Below, piece after piece: positions 21,462-32,122 of a stretch of DNA of 64,000 nt (position 1 is its first letter; each line of letters opens with the position of its first letter). This DNA comes from Hysterangium stoloniferum (lineage: Eukaryota; Basidiomycota; Agaricomycetes; Hysterangiales; Hysterangiaceae): the NCBI GenBank assembly GCA_015178975.1, contig WHVD01000088.1, positions 286,534 to 350,533 of the forward strand, read 5' to 3'. A program made the translations under genes and the position numbers. Under the pieces are notes generated by a model. The model saw only the letters and a list, made by a program, of their open reading frames with translations, did no database searches and was not told the DNA's origin.

Positions 21462-22606
21462 TATTATGTATTTTTAGGTTTTTCCCATTTTTAACCAATC
21501 TCCCCCTAAACAAATTGATAAAAACAAATGTAAATGTACTTATATTGCAACGAGATTATTGTACAATAGTCTTCTGAAATTAACTTGATTTTTACAATTT
21601 ATTCTATATTTTTATCATTTATTTTGGGAGAGCTATCGAATTTCTACTGTTTATTCTTTTTTAACTAAATATCTTCTAAGTCGGCCATCTGGCGCTTATT
21701 GCGCAATGCGCGGGAAAATTCGTCACAACAGGTGACATTTGTCACAACAGGTGACATTTGTCACAACATGTGACATTTGTCACAACATGTGACATTTGTC
21801 ACAACATGTGACATTTGTCACAACAGGTGACATTTGTCACAACAGGTGACATTTGTCACAACAGGTGACATTTGTCACAACAGGTGACATTTGTCACAAC
21901 AGGTGACATTTGTCACAACAAGTGACATTTGTCACAACAAGTGACATTTGTCACAACAGGTGACATTTGTCACAACAAGTGACCATTGTCACAAAATGCG
22001 ATGACTTGTCACAAACGCGACCCAGCTGTCACAAACGGCTGAACAATCATAATGTCACACATATGGAAACATTGTGACATGTGTGGGAAAATTAAGTAAT
22101 CAGCGCATGCGCACGAAATCAGCAACTTCGTGACGCGCGAGAACATTACATCAGCATATGTGCTACAATGGAAAGTAGTAGAAACTCCTGGAATATTCCA
22201 GCAGATTCCAGGTAAAATAGCTAAAAATAGGTAAAACAAGTAGCTAGAACATTCTCCCATGTCTCAGATTTTACTGTATATAAGGAGCTCTGCTCCACCA
22301 CTGAAATATAACTCATTTTAACCCATTTACTACACCACATCAGTGTGCCACTGCATCAGCAGTTATACTCCACCCCTAGTTGGGCTGTTGGATAAATATA
22401 TACAAACACTTAGTCACCTCTAGTTGAGCTGCTGACCTAAGCTATCTCAGGATCCATTGTCACCTCTAGTTGAGCTTCTGACATAATAATCCTACCCCCT
22501 TGTCACCTCTAGTTGAGCTTCTGACAAACAATCTTGTTCCCTTTTTGCCACCTCTTAGTGAGATTAGAAATACATACATATATTCTAATTTCTACCCGGT
22601 TTTTGG
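21462..22606 (+). mobile_element. LTR-X, copy 2
   Basis: Starts TATTATGTATTTTTAGG and follows the order of copy 1: AT-rich part, GTCAC array, 'ggaatattccagcag', TATA at 22275-22284, CACCTC motif repeats. It runs directly into the LTR-Y duplication at about 22607, so its 3' end is truncated or undefined. Confidence 0.65.
21722..21983. repeat. Fourteen-copy 19-bp array GTCAC-aaca(g)-GTGAC-attt
   Basis: Units start every 19 bp from 21722 to 21969 with no length change; sequence differs mainly at the two bases before GTGAC (ag, at, aa). Each unit is a palindrome GTCAC-(5)-GTGAC with an ATTT spacer. It lies about 290 bp upstream of the LTR-X TATA box. Confidence 0.97.
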
Positions 22607-23857
22607 CATAAATAAATACTGAGAATATTCTTGCAGAATCCTTAAGACTACATTAAGCTCCTGATAAGTTAGTATCACAGTAGACCCTGTAGGTTAGTAT
22701 AAATAAAGCATATATTAGCCAAATAGTGCTTTATTCTATATCTAATCTTTTGACCTGTTTATTAATATTTTTACTGTTTGATAAATAGTATAAAATATAT
22801 ATAAACTAGCTAGAATCGAAGTTGAATCTAGTTTCGGAATCAGTGAGTTGTTATTCATATTTTAGTAGTGTTTTTACAGAAAAAGAACAAGCTTGCACAA
22901 GCAGCTCTCAAAACCTTCTTTGCGAAGTAGGGTGCATATATTCAAGTAAACTCTTGACTTCAGGGGTTCTAAGTCTATTCAGGCTGCCACTGATTAATAT
23001 CAAATACTTAAATTATTTTACCTTGCAGTGAATTGAGTATTTGCACATTTTGATAGAGCATTGGACTCCTTTTTCGGAAAATAGTATTAAAATAAGACTA
23101 ATACATCACATATAGTCATCTCTTAATTGAGTACTGATTATTAGTTTTCTTTACATTGTTATTTGTAGTCTAAGACTTCAGTCACCTCTAGTTGAGTAAT
23201 TTGACTGTTTATTACATTGCAAATAATCCCTCTACATTGTTATTTGTACTCTAAGACTTCAGTCACCTCTAGTTGATTAATTTGACTGTTTATTAAATTG
23301 CAAATAATCCCTGTTCCATTGCTCATTTATTGTGAATCAGTAAAGCATATTCACATAAATAAATACTGAGAATATTCTTGCAGAATCCTTAAGACTACAT
23401 TAAGATCCTGATAAGTTAGTATCACAGTAGACCCTGTAGGTTAGTGTATATAAAGCATATATTAGCCAAATAGTGTTTTATTCTATATCTAATCTTTTGA
23501 CCTGTTTATAAATATTTTTACTGTTTGACAAATAGTATAAAATATATATAAACTAGCTAGAATCGAAGTTGAATCTAGTTTCAGAATCAGTGAATTGTTA
23601 TTCATATTTTAGTAGTGTTTTTACAGAAAAAGAACAAGCTTGCACAAGCAGCTCTCAAAACCTTCTTTGTGAAGTAGGGTGCATATATTCAAGTAAACTC
23701 TTGACTTCAGGGGTTCTAAGTCTATTTAGGCTGCCACTGATTAATATCAAATACTTAAATTATTTTACCTTGCAGTGAATTGAGTATTTGCACATTTTGA
23801 TAGAGCACTGGACTCCTTTTTCAGAAGATAGTATTAAAATAAGGCTAATACATCACA
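22607..23857 (-). repeat. LTR-Y fragments in a 747-bp direct duplication
   Basis: 22607-23110 and 23354-23857 are near-identical and start exactly 747 bp apart. Each ends (on the plus strand) in ACATCACA, the reverse of a TGTGATGT LTR start, and matches 11553-11863. The spacer 23111-23353 contains CACCTC motif repeats like those in LTR-X. The 69-residue frame present in both copies is only as conserved as the DNA. Confidence 0.85.
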
Positions 23858-25261
23858 CAGGGACTGCCACATATGCAACAGCCAGGAATAGCTGTGCGGT
23901 GGATCATTGAGGTCCTATATGGCCATTGCCATTGCATTTTCAAATAATGTTAAGATTCCAGATAAGTCCTCATCCATCATGTCCTGGGGCTGTTCATCTA
24001 TGTGTAGCAAGGCTGCAATGGCAGCAACATCTCATGGCAAGTTGTTCTGGGGCAGTGCTGGAGCACTAGTATCCCTTTCAGTCATGCCTTCGTCACTGCT
24101 AATTGAATATACAGGTATATGCTAATGATTTTCATGTGTGATGGTCTCGACTGATGGTTCCAATTACCGGTGTGTGTATGCTCTTTGAAATCTTTGAGCT
24201 GGTCCATGCAGGTGCGTCGATCATCATCTTGTCTCAGCGATGTCTTTCACTTCTTGTATTGCAGATGGCGATTGCAGTGTGATGAGCATGTTGTCTTGCA
24301 TGACATACTGGGTGTCCACAGGTTTATTCCTTCCCTCAGCCTGTATGTCATTCAAGTCAACTAGACCCAGTCATCGAGGTCATCCTTGAGCATTTGGTTG
24401 TCGTCGCCGTGCCTCGCCTGTGTGGTATGCCTCAAAGTAAAATTCTTGGCTTTCTTCTTCCAATTTATCACCATATCACCAATGTTCCTTTGCCTGTCTA
24501 GCTAATCACCCAGTTCAGTGTTCCCTCCAGTAGGGCTCTTCCATCCCTCTGGCTTACCATGAGACTGCAGTTGGCCACTACCTCAGTCATCTGCTGGGTT
24601 TCCTGTGTGCCATACTTCCACATCCATCTCTATCACAGCTGTTGTCGATTATAATATTGGTGGTAGTTGTGATTGGTGGTGCCTCAAAAAGGTGAGGACT
24701 TTGTTCGATGCCCGAAACTGCCCACAGGCCTTTGTACATTGAATCATCTCAATTTGAGGTCTCACTTGTTTGCAGTTCAGCTGTGGTTATCAGGAGCCAT
24801 CCATGATGTGTTTGATGTTGAGAATGCTATGGAGGCAAAATGATGAAGGACTGGCCAATGAGAAGAATGTGCAACACTATGTCAATACCAGCATATGGGA
24901 GATTCACATCAACGTCAAATGCACTGAGCATACCAGTGTCAAATGTTCAATCGAACTGCCACATATCAAGAAAGTGACTGCCCCCCTTTCAATTTCACAC
25001 ACCATTCATTGCTTACCACACATCACATTGGCACTACAACACATTCATGCCTACATTCACACAGCGACAACTCTTACAATCCGCATTTATCATTGCCCAC
25101 CCATGGAAAGGGCCAAATCGCCATTTTACTATTCAGCAAGTTTGTCCTGGATCGCTGTCAAACATTGCCACTTGCCATTATCACCTGTAATATCCAGGAT
25201 AGGATTGGGAGTCGAAATGATGGACAACTATGTGAGTACTCGGGATTCAAGGAGCACACTT
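23858..25261 (-). repeat. Dispersed repeat with coding-like segments, rearranged copy inside copia2
   Basis: Blocks at about 24270-24500 and 25030-25260 match 46430-46580 and the reverse of 46590-46890. On the minus strand part of it looks coding: DVAAIAALLHIDEQPQDMMD near 24010 and NKPVDTQYVMQDNMLITLQS near 24300, with stops at plausible CGA positions. The matching block in copia2 reads ELEEENQEFYFGHITQDD. No family recognised. The two halves have opposite relative orientation in the two loci. The plus-strand frame 24770-25306 is not conserved as protein. Confidence 0.5.
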
Positions 25262-26110
25262 GAGGCAGTTTTCCATTTGTTGCCTTTGGCAATTCAGACT
25301 AAATGATAGGTGTGTTTAAGGTCTATTTTGGTGTAAATCTGAGCTTTCCCTGGTGCATTGAGGAAATTGGGCATGAGTGGGAGTGGGTACTTATCTTTCC
25401 ATGTGGAATCTAAGCCTCAGAAATCAATGCAGAGGTGGAGGGAACCATCCTTCTTCTTGACAAAAAGGATGGGTGCTCCATATGGAGACTTTGAGGGATG
25501 GATAAAACCTATTGACAGATGTTTGTCCAAGAACTCCTAAATAGATGACAGTTCTGATTGGGACATAAATAGGTCTTGAGGGTGGGTTTGAACCAGGCTC
25601 AATATCAATTTTTAAATTGTGAGGCCTATGTGGTGCAAGCCAGTCAGCTTTTTGCTTACTGAAAATATCCACAAAATCATGGTATTTTTTGGGAACTCCT
25701 TCCAGGTTGGCCTTTAGCTCAGATAGTTCTGGAGTTACAAAATGCCCAGATGCTTTATCAACTTTGAAGCTGATTGAAAAACACTGCAATCCATGCAGTT
25801 TACTTACCCTAACAAATCCCACAGCATTAATAAAGATTTTTGGAGGTTTGGAGGTTTCATTAGAAGCTGGAATTGCCATTGAGACCAAAGAGGCTCTGGG
25901 CAGATTAGATGCTGCAGGAGCAATGGAAGTGTCAGGAATCCAGAAATTAATACTGGCCAAAACCCAGTTAATCAACATATTATATTGGGTGAGCCAGTTG
26001 TATCCAAGAATGACCAAACAGCTAGAGTCCAGCTGTGGACAGAGGCAAAGTCTACTGTAGCCAGCATCAAGACATCTTTGTGCTCTCGAAACAAATTCAT
26101 TTGAAATTAG
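25262..26110 (-). pseudogene. gypsy3 pol fragment: protease-RT junction and RT start
   Basis: On the minus strand: VILGYNWLTQYN, then NLEGVPKKYHDFVDIFSKQK and APHRPHNLKIDIEPGS, closely like gypsy2. RT follows in shifted frames with LHLCIDF-stop-GLDS, DKYPLPLMPNFLNAPGKAQI and TKIDLKHTYH. It ends abruptly after GNKWKTA at about 25262, where the dispersed repeat begins. One stop (in DF-R-GL) is again CGA-compatible. No LTR pair could be assigned. Confidence 0.85.
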
Positions 26111-26569
26111 GACAGCTGCATAGTTTGTAATAGGGGGGGTCAGGTTCTTGATTTTATTTTATTTTAATGTGCACCTACAAAATAGTACAGGCAAAGATGC
26201 TGTAAGTTTGTTACTAGGAATATACCTAATAACCTGTGTGTGACAGTCAAGTCTTTATGATGGTCACTAACACAGTCAGTCTTGAAACCAGTCTATAACC
26301 AAACACACTCAGAGTGAGAGGCTAGAGATCGGACCTTGTATTATGTAATCGGATATGGATACAAAAGGCTGACATAAGCCCAATGTCATAGAATGTAGAA
26401 CTTCAACAATAAGAGACACTACAGCATCCCTTACTGGCTGTCAGAGTCAGACTTTGAGTAAGACTTAAACTTCTGACTTAAGAATGAGCTTTGAGTTTGA
26501 GATACAATGGAATTGCTTGTTCAATAGTGGGCAAAAGAGAGGCCTTATATACATGAGGGAGCACCGGTC
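26111..26569. other. Unassigned sequence before an L1 LTR
   Basis: AT-rich near 26150, then a stretch with a TATA-like 'ccttatatacat' at 26541-26552. It may be LTR or leader sequence of an unidentified element. No gene seen. Confidence 0.35.
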
Positions 26570-27393
26570 TGTTACAACCAGAAATCCCACCAGACTCCGG
26601 ACACTAACTCATATGCTGCACCCACGCCCTATACATACCCATTGTCAGTTACCGGAATTCCTGCCAGACTCCATACATCAGACTTGTCTACATTTGACTA
26701 TGTTACATTGTGTTTCAGTCACCAGAAAACACCAGACTCTGCCCCTGTCTATGTCCGACCTCGCCCCACGTGTCAGTCACCAGACCCCACTCAGAAAACC
26801 CATCATCCCTCTAACAGAGCCCCATTCCCATTTTAGTCAAATGACCTGTCATGATTTGGACTCTGCTCCCGCTCCATTTCCTGTTATGGTTTATGATTTG
26901 TCATGATTCGGACTCTGCTCCGTTCTGTCCCGTTCCTAACACCAAATTTGGTGTTTACTATTCCCGTTTCATGTTTTGCTAGTTCCATTTCATTATTACT
27001 GGATTTGGTATGTCATTCATTCCATGGTCTATTTAGTCTGGCAGATGTTGTACATACAATCCAGTCAGAAAATTGGCTTAGATTCCCCCCAGTAATCTAA
27101 TACATTTTCCGCTCTAAACTCCTACTTGAATCACACAGCTCACGCTAGTCAGAGCCCACAGGCTCCGGCACATCTATCTCTCTTATTTATCTTGACTCAT
27201 GACTTCTCGACCCATGACCTCTGACCTACTACCCCTCGACCCATGAACCCCACCCAGACTCCCCGGGATTCCCATCCGCCTGTCTGAAATTGGACAACAC
27301 AATCTCGTGAGGATGCAGCCTATAAGCTGAAGCCAAGTCCTACTGGATATTCCGTGGGTTTCTCTGGAGACCCACCCTGTACGTATCCTAACA
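26570..27393 (+). mobile_element. L1 LTR (824 bp)
   Basis: Starts TGTTACAACC and ends CCTAACA; similar along its length to 30622-31446 (825 bp). Flanking 5-mers (CGGTC and CCCTT) do not match, so it is not a simple solo LTR and one flank was probably rearranged. Confidence 0.85.
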
Positions 27394-28387
27394 CCCTTCC
27401 TGTGTGAGTACTGCAACTTCTAAGCCCTTTAATATGGCCACTCACTCCTGCAAGTTCACTGTATTGCCTCGGAGCCCTTCCCATGCAGATACCACAGAAG
27501 ATATGATGAGTAACTACTCAAAGGAATGAAAATGCGCAACGATGAATCCGAGTGATAAGTCTACAGGGCTGATAACCTGTTGACACAAAGGGGGGGTATA
27601 CATTGGTACACCATGGATATGAGCAAAAAGCATTAGAATTACTAAGCTACTATATGGAATTATGTAGTTTAGCACAAAGTATTCTAGGACCCACAAATGT
27701 CATTACGTTGAGATTATTACTAAGTGGCCATAACTTCAACAAGATGCTATTCTGATCCTACTCTTCCATATGAACTGGATTTCTGTTGAAAGAGTCAAGA
27801 TTGTATCATAACTAAACAAAACTGAGATGCCATATAGTGTGGTAAACAACTGTGACTTCGTGTAGACAGACCTAGTGTTGCAAAATAAGTCCTAAGCTGT
27901 GAGAGGTACTGCAAAATATACTCCGAAATATAGTCCAGATGAGCCCACACTATATTTCCATTATTATTTCTATTTTCTCTCTATTTTATTATATACATAT
28001 ATTTAGTTCGACGACCTATGCATTCAGTACATAGACTCTATCAACCTCTCAGGCTCTGTGCACTGTCAACAAATCTCCCTTATAGTGTGTTGTGACCTTT
28101 TTAGTTAGGAACACCAACTGTTGGGGCTAGTTCTCATTTTGAGACAGCTTTCAGTTCTCCAGAAAATATCCAGGTAGACAACCCTGTGATTCTGGGATCA
28201 GGCTCAAAAAGTTGACAACTGGGTGTTCAATAAAATAATTAAATAATCCTTTTAGTTTAAAGTAGATAGGTGTGACCAAGGGCACTTTTGTAGCTAGCTT
28301 TCTTTCACACACACGCTTCTGAGGGAAGATCAGCGCACACCCTACCCTATTGGACCCCACCTCTTTTCCCCCCCTTTTACAGATACC
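27394..28387. other. Unassigned sequence with dispersed repeat copy, then gypsy4 leader
   Basis: 27585-27745 is the second copy of the repeat at 4347-4520. From about 27940 the sequence may be LTR or leader of gypsy4: 'gtgttgtgacc' near 28088 and a C-rich run (28370-28378) just before the gag ATG. No LTR pair is found and no gene is visible. Confidence 0.4.
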
Positions 28388-29227
28388 ATGGATACCTCTC
28401 CCCCTACCACATCATCTACTCCTTCTATTCAAGAGCTGCAGCAAAAGATACTTCAGATGCAGCAGCTTTTGAAGGATCTTCAGCCATCTCTACCCACCTC
28501 ATCAGCCAGAACCTTGAAAGTAGCCACTCCAAATCCTTTTGATGGGTCTCAGAAGAAAACAGACACTGCTGAACCTTGGGCCAAACTCAAAGTGAAAGAG
28601 TATTACACCAATAAGGGTGTTGACTCTTGGGAGGACTTTGTAGAGGAGTTCAATCAGACCTTTGGAGACCCTAACCATGCCAGTACAGCTAGGCATATGC
28701 TGAACCAACTCAGACAAGGATCACAGAGTGCTGAGGAGTACATTTCTCAGTTCAAACAATTCAAAGGGGATACATTGTACAATGATGCAGCCCTCATTGA
28801 GAAATTTGAACAGCGACTCAACTCTGCCTTGGTTGATAAGGTATATGCTCTTCCAGAAATGCCTACTACCCTGAAAGAATGGCTTGAATGAGCCACCAAA
28901 TTAGACAGACAGTGGAGACAAAGGGAGGCTAGCAGAAGAAAATTTGGCCAGTCTTCCAAATCCCATAAACCAGCCACACCCCAGAAGAATATCCTGCCCA
29001 GCCAAACAGCCCAGACTGCTAAACCATCTGAGGCTGTACCTATGGAAGTTGATTCAGGATGGAAGGCTGTCAGACCTCTCATATGTTTCAAGTGCAGGAA
29101 GCCAGGACATACAGCCACTCAATGCAACTCAATGATGGATATTAATAGTATGGACTTTGATGCCCTGAAGGCATACATGAAGGAAGAATTGCAGAAGGAG
29201 CAGGGTAGACAGAAAGAGGGTTTTTAA
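28388..29227 (+). pseudogene. gypsy4 gag with one in-frame TGA
   Basis: ATG at 28388 (MDTSPPTTSSTP), a short coiled-coil-like segment (QELQQKILQMQQLLKDL), the gag core (VDSWEDFVEEFNQTFGD, AEEYISQFKQF) and a CCHC knuckle CFKCRKPGHTATQC (about 29085-29126). TGA at 28889-28891 replaces an expected Arg (EWLE-R-ATKLDRQWR). Between NPFDGSQKK and PWAKLKVKEYY the protein appears to lack about 30 residues that relatives have, which suggests an internal deletion. Confidence 0.87.
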
Positions 29228-29235
29228 AGGCACCA

Positions 29236-30051
29236 TTGGTGAAGGACATGTCCCAATGGAGTAATAAATTTAGTGTATTAGAGGATCCCCAAGAAATTAT
29301 CTCAAGTCAACCAGAAACTCTAGACACTAATTCAGAACCCATGTCAGCCACACCCTCTCCAGAAGATCCCCTTGAAAGAATTTATATCAGGAGTCTCAAC
29401 CCCAAAACCTCTACCCAGCTTCCTATTGTTCTCAGGTCTTTGGACACAGGAGTTATAATGTCAGTAACTGCACTATTAGACATTGGAGCTACTGGTTCCT
29501 TTTTGGACAAAAGATTTGTGGAATACCACAATCTCAATCCAATTAAACTCCCCAGACCTATCCCTGTCTACAATGTTGATGGGACATTGAACCAAGGAGG
29601 CTCTATCCATGAAGAAGTAGAATTGACAATGATCTTCAAAGATCATACAGAAAAGGGACTCTTTGCTGTATGTGACCTTGGAGACAAATCTGCAATTATT
29701 GGACATACCTCGCTCTTTCACTATAACCCTGAAATCAATTGGAGATCTGGACAAGTATATTTGACCAGGTGGACACCTGAATGTTCTCTCCAGATTAGGA
29801 GAATTAAGAAAAGTAGACAAAGGAAGGCAGCAGGGTCTGGAAGGAAACTTCCTAGTCTCATTGATGATGCAGATGAAGATGATGAGGAAGATGATCAGTC
29901 AGGGATTGAAGACAGTGACAGGATCTGGGCTACAACTATCTATCCTCAGTCTAATATCAATGCTACTTCTACTGTATCACAGAAGTTGGCAGAGGAGTCT
30001 CATAAACAAGACCAGAAGAATACTCAGCAAATGATCCAGGCTGAATTATAA
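29236..30051 (+). pseudogene. gypsy4 protease region, pol truncated
   Basis: The frame after gag holds a retropepsin domain: VTALLDIGATGSFLDKRFV, with DIG instead of the usual D-S/T-G, followed by VDLGDKSAIIGH-like and YNPEINWRSGQVYL segments that mark the end of the protease region. A Asp/Glu-rich tail (DDADEDDEEDDQ) leads to the stop at 30051. RT, RNase H and integrase are absent. The Ile in the active-site triad suggests loss of catalysis. It is in a different frame from gag. Confidence 0.8.
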
Positions 30052-30621
30052 AGAGACTTAGGGCAGGTATAAAATGTTTTAATGCAAATAAAAGCTTTTC
30101 TGTACATAATATTCATTTTTAAGACATAAAATTTGACAATTTTCTGAGCCTTGGTCCACTGACATAGAGCCTCCTTTGCCCCCTTTGCTTAGATCTTAAC
30201 AATATCCTGAAAAAGTTTTACATCCAATTATCCCCTGATAATCTACCTTTTGAGGATCTTCTTAAACATACACAGCTATTTCAAAGCCTACTAAAGCATT
30301 TGTAGCATATACAGTATAGCTAGGCACTACCATTCTCTGCCATAGATGTTGACAAAGAAGCCATTGGATTACTTGAACATGAAATGTTTGAAACTTCAAA
30401 AGCAGCAGGGCCTGCTCGCCTTCAGTAATGGAGATTATATGTAGGTAATCATCAGAAGACATAGAGTCCATATTTTTTTATTCCCTACTCTTGGAATGAA
30501 AGCCTAAACCCTAAACCCTAATGTGTTTTCTGTACATAATTTCCATTTAAAGAGCATATAGCACAATATAAAGCATTTGACATAAAGTATTTAGAATTTC
30601 TTTAGAGCCTCTGTGATCCAC
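30052..30621. other. Non-coding AT-rich stretch with a telomere-like run
   Basis: Contains duplicated 'tttctgtacataat' words (about 30099 and 30528) and, at 30503-30521, CCTAAACCCTAAACCCTAA. No gene or LTR boundary recognised. Confidence 0.5.
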
Positions 30622-31446
30622 TGTTACGACTGGACAATCCCGCCAGACTCCGGGCACTAACCCGTATGCCCCCACGTGCTACAAGCACCAATCATCTGTT
30701 TATAGGATTTCCTGCCTGGACTCCATTACGTCAAGACTTGTTACGTTTGACCACATTACGACACATATCAGTCACTGGACTTCCCCCGGACTCCGTCTCT
30801 GTCTATGTCCGTCTTCATCCCACGCATCAGTCACTGGACCCTGCTCAGAATCCTGTCACCACTCTAATTGAGCCCCGTTCCCGTTTTAGTCAAATGACCT
30901 GTCACGATTTAGGACTCCACTCCTGCTCTGTTTCCCGTTATGGGTTATGCTTTGTCATGATTCAGACTCTGCTCCATTCCGTCCCATTCCTAACACCAAA
31001 CTTGGTGTTTACTATTCCCGTTTTATGTTTTGTTAGTTTCATTTCACCATTACTGGATTTGGTATGTCATGCACTCCATGGTCTATATAAACTGGCAGAT
31101 GTTGTACATACAATCCAGTCAGAAAATTAGCTTAGACTCCCCCCAGTAATCTAATATATTTTCCACTCTAAAATCCTACTCTTATCAGATCGCTCACACT
31201 AGTCGGAACCCACGGGCTCCAGCACATCTACCTCTCTCGACTATCTCGACTCACGACTCACGACTTACGACCTCCAACCTATGACCTATGACCCACGACC
31301 CCTGCCCGGACTCCCTGGGATTCCCGTCCGCCTGTTCAAAATTGGACAACACGATCTAGCGAGGGTGCAGCCTATAAGCTGAAGCCAAGTCCTACCAGAT
31401 ATCCCACGGGTTTCTCCAGAAACCCACCCTGGTGTGTATCCTAACA
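30622..31446 (+). mobile_element. Solo L1 LTR, target duplication TCCAC
   Basis: Starts TGTTACGACT, ends CCTAACA, 825 bp, flanked by TCCAC at 30617-30621 and 31447-31451. TATA-like 'tctatataaac' at about 31082. This is the best-defined member of the L1 family. No internal coding sequence of L1 is present anywhere in the window. Confidence 0.95.
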
Positions 31447-31451
31447 TCCAC

Positions 31452-31864
31452 AAATAAAGTACTTTCAGTGTCACGGCAGTTCCTTCCTAATTAGGAAGTG
31501 CCACAACAACTGCACAAAATTACTCAATTAGGAACTACCACGACATACAAGTTTTTTGTGTAAACCTAGAACCCAGATCATTTAAAACTTATATTTTGTT
31601 ATTTTGGATTTTAATAGGTTTATTTGAGAATCAATATTACTCAAAGAAGGACTAAAATTAAGGATGTGCCAATTAAGTAGTGCATAAGATATATTTCACC
31701 AGGAAATTACACACTAGATGTAATGTTTTAATGCTCTAATATCAAATATAATTGTATTTTTTTACATTTCCAACACAAATTTGATCAAGTATCTACTTGT
31801 TTTGAAAAAAAAAACAAATGTCGTGGCACTAGCATGGCAGTGCAACACCCTGCACAGCACTTTT
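31452..31864. other. AT-rich stretch with possible short inverted-repeat element
   Basis: A 16-bp perfect palindrome CTTCCTAATTAGGAAG lies at 31483-31498. 'gtgtcacggca' (about 31469) and the reverse of 'tgtcgtggcac' (about 31819) are approximate inverted repeats, which could mark a small non-autonomous transposon. No gene. Confidence 0.3.
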
Positions 31865-31985
31865 CTATAGCCCACTGTACCTTGACATGCAGAAAACCAT
31901 AGGCAGTGCAGGGGTTCAAGCAGGAGAGGAGGGATAATAGGCATGTGATCAAGAGCTGGGAAGAGGTGGCATAGTAGTGTGGGTT
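31865..31985 (-). repeat. R unit fragment next to copia1
   Basis: Matches the R copy at about 8160-8285 in the same orientation ('gatcaagagctgggaagaggtgg'). It is cut by the copia1 LTR remnant. Confidence 0.75.
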
Positions 31986-32029
31986 CCTGAGTGGCACTGT
32001 GTCTACAAGTTGCGACCTTTTACAATAGG

Positions 32030-32042
32030 TTATGGGCCCCGC
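32030..32042 (+). promoter_or_regulatory. copia1 primer-binding site
   Basis: GGTTATGGGCCCC immediately follows the LTR end. It is complementary to the anticodon-stem region of initiator tRNA-Met apart from about one base. Identical in copia2 and copia3. Confidence 0.75.
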
Positions 32043-32122
32043 TGCCTAACGCACTTATAAAATACTATTCCTACCTGACAATACCTACAGCACACACACA
32101 CCCATCTTGCGACAATCAGAAC

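Noticed and set aside
21722-21983. CRISPR-like regular array
   Set aside because: Units are continuous 19-bp tandem copies without unique spacers, in a eukaryotic LTR.
22822-23778. Repeated 69-residue frame (MNLVSESV...) as a conserved small protein
   Set aside because: Present only because the 747-bp segment is duplicated; it lies in LTR-Y and the inverted copy at 11.6-11.8 kb is not open over the same span.
24770-25306. 178-residue plus-strand frame as a gene
   Set aside because: The related DNA inside copia2 is not open in the same reading and no domain is visible; the opposite strand looks more coding elsewhere in the repeat.
26484-26906. 140-residue frame, and similar frames at 2413-2772 and 30666-31130
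   Set aside because: All lie inside L1 LTRs in shared positions; conservation equals DNA identity and no coding signature is present.
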